From Rhodospirillales bacterium (GTDB lineage Bacteria > Pseudomonadota > Alphaproteobacteria > Rhodospirillales > Shumkoniaceae), in NCBI GenBank assembly GCA_014859895.1, contig JACZKS010000025.1, positions 49,771 through 113,770 of the forward strand: a stretch of 64,000 nt of DNA, given 5' to 3'. Under the pieces are notes generated by a model, which ran no database searches, was not told where the DNA came from, and saw only the letters and a list, made by a program, of their open reading frames with translations. Below, piece by piece: positions 60,322 through 64,000 of the stretch. Numbering within the stretch: position 1 is the first letter of the stretch; the number at the start of each line of letters is the position of its first letter. A program made the position numbers and the translations under genes.

Positions 60322-62193
60322 ATGTCTCGGACACGACGAGTGGTGCCGCGCGCGGTTGATGTGTCGAACCTGGAAGCCGTGGCGACACGACTGCGGCGCA
60401 AGGTCATTGACATGACGACCGAAGCGGGCTCCGGGCATCCGACGTCGTGCCTGTCGTGCGCCGATTTGGTGGCGGCCGTGTTCTTTTCCGAGATGCGCTG
60501 GGATCCGGCCACCCCGGATGCCGTCGATACGGACACGTTTATCCTCTCCAAGGGGCATGCCGCGCCAATCCTGTGGGCCGTGCTGTCGGAGGCGGGGGCG
60601 GCGATGGAGCCGCTGTCGTCATTGCGGCGTTTCGGCAGCACTCTCGAGGGCCATCCCACGCCCCGCAGCCCGTGGGTGAAGGTTTCCACCGGTTCGCTCG
60701 GCCAGGGGCTGTCCGTCGCCAACGGAATCGCGCTCGCCAATCGGATGGACGGGATCGATGCCGACGTCTTCTGCCTTTTGGGTGACGGTGAATGCGCCGA
60801 GGGCGCCGTCTGGGAGGCGGCCCAGTTCGCCTCGGCGAACGGCCTGTCGAATGTAGTGGCCATCGTCGACGTCAATGGGTTGGGGCAGACGGGGAGTACC
60901 GCTTACGGCCGCGACACCAACGTCTTCGCCCGCCGGTTCGAGGCGTTCGGATGGAACGCCATCGAGATCGATGGCCATGACATGCATGCCATCCGCGGTG
61001 CCCTTTTCAAGGCGCGCAACGATGGGCCTGCCGTCATCGTGGCGAACACCGTGAAAGGAAAGGGCGTTTCCTTTCTGGAAGGTGCCGAGGACATGCACGG
61101 CAAGCCCCTCGATGCCGAGCAGCGAAAGAAGGCCCTCGAGGAATTGGGTGACCCGGCCATTCGGGTTGCCGTCGTGCCCCACCGGGTGGGCGGCGCACGG
61201 ACGCCGACGTCATCCAATGTTCCGCGCCTGGAGGTTTCCTACAAGCCGGATACCGCCGTCGCCACCCGCGAGGCGTTCGGCACCGCGCTCGCCAAACTGG
61301 GGGGCCTCATGCCCGACCTCGTCGTCGTCGATGGCGACGTCGGCAATTCGACGGGCACGCTGACCTTCGCGAAGGATCACGCCAAGCGCTTCGTCCAGGC
61401 CTACATTGCAGAGCAGAACATGGTCGGCATTGCCATGGGGCTGGCATCGTGCGGTAAGAGGCCCGTCGTCGCCTCCTTCGCCGCGTTTCTGACCCGGGCG
61501 GCGGACTTCATCCGCATGGCGAGCCACTCGCAACTGCCGCACCTTGTTTTTTGCGGCAGCCACGTCGGCGTTTCCATCGGAGAGGACGGGCCCTCGCAAA
61601 TGGGGCTGGAAGATCTCAGCCTGTTTCGGGCGTTGGGCCACAGCACGGTCCTTTACCCAGCTGACGCGGTGGCGGCTGAACGGTTGACCGAACAGGCCGT
61701 TTTGACAGAGGGTATCGTCTATCTGCGGACCGGCCGCCCCAAAACCCCGTTGCTGTATCCGAATGATGCAGAGTTTCCGGTCGGAGGCAGCAAGACCCTG
61801 CGGACCTCCTATGGAGACGCCTTCACCATCGTCGCTGCCGGCATCACCGTCTTCGAGGCGCTGGCCGCGCATGACCAGTTGAAAGAGGAAGGCGTGGCTA
61901 CGCGGGTGATCGATGCCTATTCGGTGAAGCCTCTGGATGGCGAGGCACTGAAGAAGGCGGCGGCGGAGACTCGCGGCATTGTCGTGGTCGAGGATCATTG
62001 GATCAACGGTGGTCTGGGCGATGCCGTGGCTGCAGAGCTTGCACAAACCGGCTACGCGGTTCCGGTGCGCCGGCTGGCCATTACCCGGCAACCGCAGTCA
62101 GGCGCCCCCCGCACGCTGATCGAGAACTTCGGGATATCGGCGCAGGATATCGTCCGGGAGGTCATCCGACTGTCTGGCGAGCCGAATATTTAG
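60322..62193 (+). CDS. tkt: Transketolase
   Basis: A 623-residue thiamine-diphosphate enzyme, ATG 60322 after AAGGAGGGTGACGG. The ThDP-binding regions are intact: ILSKGHAAP, GSLGQGLSVANGIALA, and the GDGE-Nxx motif LLGDGECAEGAVWEAAQFAS. The pyrimidine domain contains GDVGNSTGTLTFAKDH and the catalytic glutamate AYIAEQNMVGIAMGLA, and the C-terminal domain ends normally. At 623 residues it has the shorter metazoan-like or TKTL-type length, not the 660 of E. coli. It links pentoses to glycolysis; its place in a stress locus suggests supply of NADPH or pentoses under stress. A possible longer start at 60073 has no support. Confidence 0.93.
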   Translation: MSRTRRVVPRAVDVSNLEAVATRLRRKVIDMTTEAGSGHPTSCLSCADLVAAVFFSEMRWDPATPDAVDTDTFILSKGHAAPILWAVLSEAGAAMEPLSSLRRFGSTLEGHPTPRSPWVKVSTGSLGQGLSVANGIALANRMDGIDADVFCLLGDGECAEGAVWEAAQFASANGLSNVVAIVDVNGLGQTGSTAYGRDTNVFARRFEAFGWNAIEIDGHDMHAIRGALFKARNDGPAVIVANTVKGKGVSFLEGAEDMHGKPLDAEQRKKALEELGDPAIRVAVVPHRVGGARTPTSSNVPRLEVSYKPDTAVATREAFGTALAKLGGLMPDLVVVDGDVGNSTGTLTFAKDHAKRFVQAYIAEQNMVGIAMGLASCGKRPVVASFAAFLTRAADFIRMASHSQLPHLVFCGSHVGVSIGEDGPSQMGLEDLSLFRALGHSTVLYPADAVAAERLTEQAVLTEGIVYLRTGRPKTPLLYPNDAEFPVGGSKTLRTSYGDAFTIVAAGITVFEALAAHDQLKEEGVATRVIDAYSVKPLDGEALKKAAAETRGIVVVEDHWINGGLGDAVAAELAQTGYAVPVRRLAITRQPQSGAPRTLIENFGISAQDIVREVIRLSGEPNI

Positions 62194-62215
62194 GAGCTTG
62201 CGTGGCCGGCCGGCG

Positions 62216-62536
62216 TCAATGGCCGGTGAGTTCGAGGCAGAGACCAGCGCAGACGCGGCAGCTTTCAGCGCATCTTGTCATGATCGGATCGTCGATTTTC
62301 TCGCAGTCGTCGGCGCATCGGGAGCAAATGATGGCGCAGGCCCGGCACATTTCGCGGTGATTGGCCGATCCCCGGTTCAGGAAGCGGGCCGTGACGTCGC
62401 AAGCATCGCTGCAATCCCACAGCAGCCGGACCACGTCGCGCAGCTTATCGTCTCCCTTGGCCAAGTAGTGGGTGGCCGCCTGAACGCACAGCATGGCGCT
62501 CTCGGCGCAGGTATCCCGACATTTGCTGAGGTCCAT
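62216..62536 (-). CDS. Four-helix-bundle Cys-rich metal-binding protein
   Basis: A 106-residue protein with 14 cysteines, mostly in CxxxC or CxxC pairs along amphipathic helices (SKCRDTCAESAMLC, DCSDACD, CRACAIICSRCADDC, CAESCRVCAGLC). This is the pattern of DUF326 / copper storage protein (Csp) four-helix bundles, which hold Cu(I) through inward cysteines. There is no signal peptide, so it would be cytoplasmic. An EcfG-type motif precedes it (62572-62596). Confidence 0.9.
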   Translation of the reverse strand: MDLSKCRDTCAESAMLCVQAATHYLAKGDDKLRDVVRLLWDCSDACDVTARFLNRGSANHREMCRACAIICSRCADDCEKIDDPIMTRCAESCRVCAGLCLELTGH

Positions 62537-62571
62537 CGACGTCTCCTTCGTTGTCGGCCTTCCGGACCGGG

Positions 62572-62596
62572 AACCGCGTCGGGAACCGTTGGTTCC
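62572..62596 (-). promoter_or_regulatory. EcfG-type promoter-like motif before Cys-rich metal protein
   Basis: Minus strand GGAAC (rc of 62592-62596), 16 bases, GGTT (rc of 62572-62575), 35 bp before the start at 62536. It is an exact match to the motif before ku and the DUF3008 gene. Confidence 0.6.
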
Positions 62597-62614
62597 GCAG
62601 GGCGGCCCGGGATT

Positions 62615-63856
62615 TCAGTGCGCCTCCGAAATGTCGCTGATGACAAATCCGCTTTTGGGCAGAGCGGGGATATGCGTGAGGTCGACGGACAGATCCTGTG
62701 GTGGCACCTCATAGCGCATCGAGGTACTCAGAAGCCTGGCCGCTGTTTTCATCAGCGCAATCGTTATGGGCTCTCCTGGACAGCGATGGGTGCTTTCCAC
62801 CTCTCCGGCCCCCTGCGGAATGTGCTCGAATGGACTCGGTGGACGGAGCAGGAACCGCTCCGGCATGAAAGCGTCAGGGTCCGGCCAGGCGCGGGAATCG
62901 CGGTTGGTTCCGTAGAGGTCCAGCAGCACCCAGGCGTCTTTAGCGAAACGAATGTCCCGCCACTCAATCTCCTCCCGCGCGCGGCCGCCGACGAAAGGAA
63001 AGAATGGCGACGTCCGCCGGACCTCTTCGACGAACGCCGAGAGATAGTCGTCGTCTCCTTGGACGATCCGTTGGCGCACCTCGGAGTGCTCGTGCAACGC
63101 CAATGCGGCGAAAACGATGAAATGGCCGACGGCAACGGTGGGGCGCAGGACATTGAGCAATTCGACGGCGGCGGTTTGGACGTCGAGTGGCTCGCCTTCG
63201 CCATTTTGGTAGGAGGCGATCATCCCGACGGCCGAGTCGGCGGCGACCGGCAATTCGCCGGCCCGTACCTGTCTGATGACCTCTTGGGCCCAGCGTTCGC
63301 AGCGGCGACGCAACAGAAGGGCGCGCAGCTTCCGGGGACCAACGGCACCCGTGGCCTCGACCATTTCCGAAAGTTCTTTCGTGCGCAGCTTGGCCTCGGC
63401 ATCGTTGAGCCGGAGCCCCGCCCACGCCGCCGTCGCCCGGGCAATGACCTCCGTGACCTCGTCGAACAGCACGATTCGGCCGGCTTCCTGCCAATGGCCG
63501 AGACGCTTTTTCCATTCGCGCGCCATATGCGCCGCGAGGATGGCTGCGGATGTCGGCTGTCCCATTTTCAGGAACAGGTCCTTGCGATGCCGATGTTCCG
63601 CCCCGTCCAGTTGCTGAACGCTGCCGATATCCTGCAAGAGTCGAAGTACCAGGGGCGGCATTGCGCCCACCCGCGTAAAGCGGTCCCCGGTATAGACCAA
63701 CTCCGCAGCCTCCGGCCCTTGCATGCAAACGACCCGGCGCAGCATGAGGCGGGTTTCGAAAATGTCGGAACCATAGCGTCGGCAACGGTTGCCGATGAAG
63801 CGATAGCCTTCCCGAAGGAACGCCAACGTATGGTCAACGCCTCTTTCGCGGGGCAT
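62615..63856 (-). CDS. CYP152-type cytochrome P450 fatty-acid peroxygenase
   Basis: 413 residues. It begins MPRERGVDHTLAFLREGYRFIGNR, like the CYP152 family (P450 BSbeta, SPalpha), but one or two residues short of them. The I-helix reads LNVLRPTVAVGHFIVFAALAL; the Arg-Pro pair replaces the usual acid-Thr and binds the fatty-acid carboxylate in peroxygenases. The haem ligand is Cys359 in PQGAGEVESTHRCPGEP. CYP152 enzymes use H2O2 to hydroxylate or decarboxylate fatty acids. The IS630-like end lies 6 bp before the ATG, so the native 5' region is probably lost. Confidence 0.9.
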   Translation of the reverse strand: MPRERGVDHTLAFLREGYRFIGNRCRRYGSDIFETRLMLRRVVCMQGPEAAELVYTGDRFTRVGAMPPLVLRLLQDIGSVQQLDGAEHRHRKDLFLKMGQPTSAAILAAHMAREWKKRLGHWQEAGRIVLFDEVTEVIARATAAWAGLRLNDAEAKLRTKELSEMVEATGAVGPRKLRALLLRRRCERWAQEVIRQVRAGELPVAADSAVGMIASYQNGEGEPLDVQTAAVELLNVLRPTVAVGHFIVFAALALHEHSEVRQRIVQGDDDYLSAFVEEVRRTSPFFPFVGGRAREEIEWRDIRFAKDAWVLLDLYGTNRDSRAWPDPDAFMPERFLLRPPSPFEHIPQGAGEVESTHRCPGEPITIALMKTAARLLSTSMRYEVPPQDLSVDLTHIPALPKSGFVISDISEAH

Positions 63857-63861
63857 GCCGC

Positions 63862-64000
63862 TAGAGCAATTTCCGGTCGGTTGGAATCGAGAGGGATTCC
63901 CAAAGGGGTCGAAATCTGATTCAAGATAGGGGCTGGTGAGGGAGGCCAGCCCGCATGCCCGAACCTCTTTCCAAAGATCTTCGTAAGCGGTTGGTTTCGG
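63862..64000 (+). mobile_element. Left end of an IS630-like insertion sequence (continues outside)
   Basis: From TA at 63862 the sequence TAGAGCAATTTCCGGTCGG resembles the terminal inverted repeat of IS630-group elements, which insert at TA. The transposase start follows at 63955. The right end is outside the window, so the length and target duplication cannot be checked. The insertion lies 6 bp before the P450 start codon. Confidence 0.65.
63955..64000 (+). CDS. IS630-family transposase, N-terminal fragment at window edge
   Basis: ATG 63955 after GAGGGAGG; 15 residues visible, MPEPLSKDLRKRLVS. This matches the usual beginning of IS630-family transposases (xxPLSxDLRxRVV), which opens the N-terminal HTH. 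The catalytic DDE domain is beyond the window. The call rests on the short peptide plus the terminal-repeat-like sequence upstream. Confidence 0.65.
   Translation, partial: MPEPLSKDLRKRLVS

Noticed and set aside
62198..63919. A 573-codon open frame on the plus strand
   Set aside because: Antisense to the Cys-rich metal protein and P450, which both have clear motifs; the plus frame has none.
1..64000. tRNA, rRNA, riboswitch or CRISPR features
   Set aside because: I scanned the intergenic regions and saw no convincing cloverleaf, rRNA segment, riboswitch core or regularly spaced repeat array.

Overview
The window is about 64 kb of GC-rich DNA densely packed with bacterial genes. The gene families point to an alphaproteobacterium, most likely Rhodospirillales-like: an EcfG-type sigma factor, CsgG/HfaB-type secretion, TRAP and polyamine ABC transporters, a CIO-type bd oxidase, and Ku/LigD. 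I see no rRNA, tRNA or CRISPR array. The only mobile element is the left end of an IS630-like element at the right edge.

Layout. (1) 0-9 kb: a ferrous-iron uptake operon of the Campylobacter p19/ftr1 or E. coli fetMP type, behind a Fur-like box. It holds an FTR1 permease, a P19 metal-binding protein, a DUF2318 Fe-S membrane protein, two FtsX-like permeases, an ABC ATPase and two thioredoxin lipoproteins, with a small cytochrome c on the other strand. (2) 9-18 kb: a sugar or sugar-acid catabolic island with a TRAP transporter, GntR regulator, PfkB kinase, DapA-like aldolase, fucose-isomerase-like protein and FGGY kinase. Two near-identical 26-bp operators tie its two promoter regions together. 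(3) 18-27.5 kb: three LuxR-type and one FixJ-type regulator, plus a degenerate receiver protein, around a CsgG/HfaB-type fibre or adhesin secretion cluster and several lipoproteins, with AT-rich intergenic DNA. (4) 27.6-33.3 kb: a RiPP (azole peptide) locus. It has a SagB-type dehydrogenase, a two-domain GNAT, a fused leader-binding/YcaO cyclodehydratase and two short precursor genes made of repeated DEELS-plus-Cys-core units. This is the most interesting system here. (5) 33.3-39.7 kb: surface-sugar genes (SAF-domain oxidoreductase, two glycosyltransferases, RfbF, an SDR epimerase and an RfbC-like epimerase), then an SLC13 permease. (6) 41.7-46.9 kb: a PotABCD-type polyamine ABC operon behind a sigma-54 promoter, and a GNAT.

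(7) 46.9-62.6 kb: a stress and respiration island. It contains small proteins, a PRC-barrel protein, a Crp/Fnr regulator, CioAB with a tiny DUF2474 subunit, CsbD, Ku-LigD, DUF3008, a baeRF-type protein, an EcfG-like sigma factor with a possible NepR-like partner, transketolase and a Cys-rich four-helix metal protein. Two recurrent motifs link these genes: GGAAC-N16/17-GGTT (EcfG-type promoter) and TTAAC-N4-GTTAA (Fnr-like palindrome, also in front of the Crp/Fnr gene itself). (8) 62.6-64 kb: a CYP152-type P450 peroxygenase whose 5' end abuts the IS630-like element.

All functions are inferred from sequence patterns recognised by eye; no database search was run.
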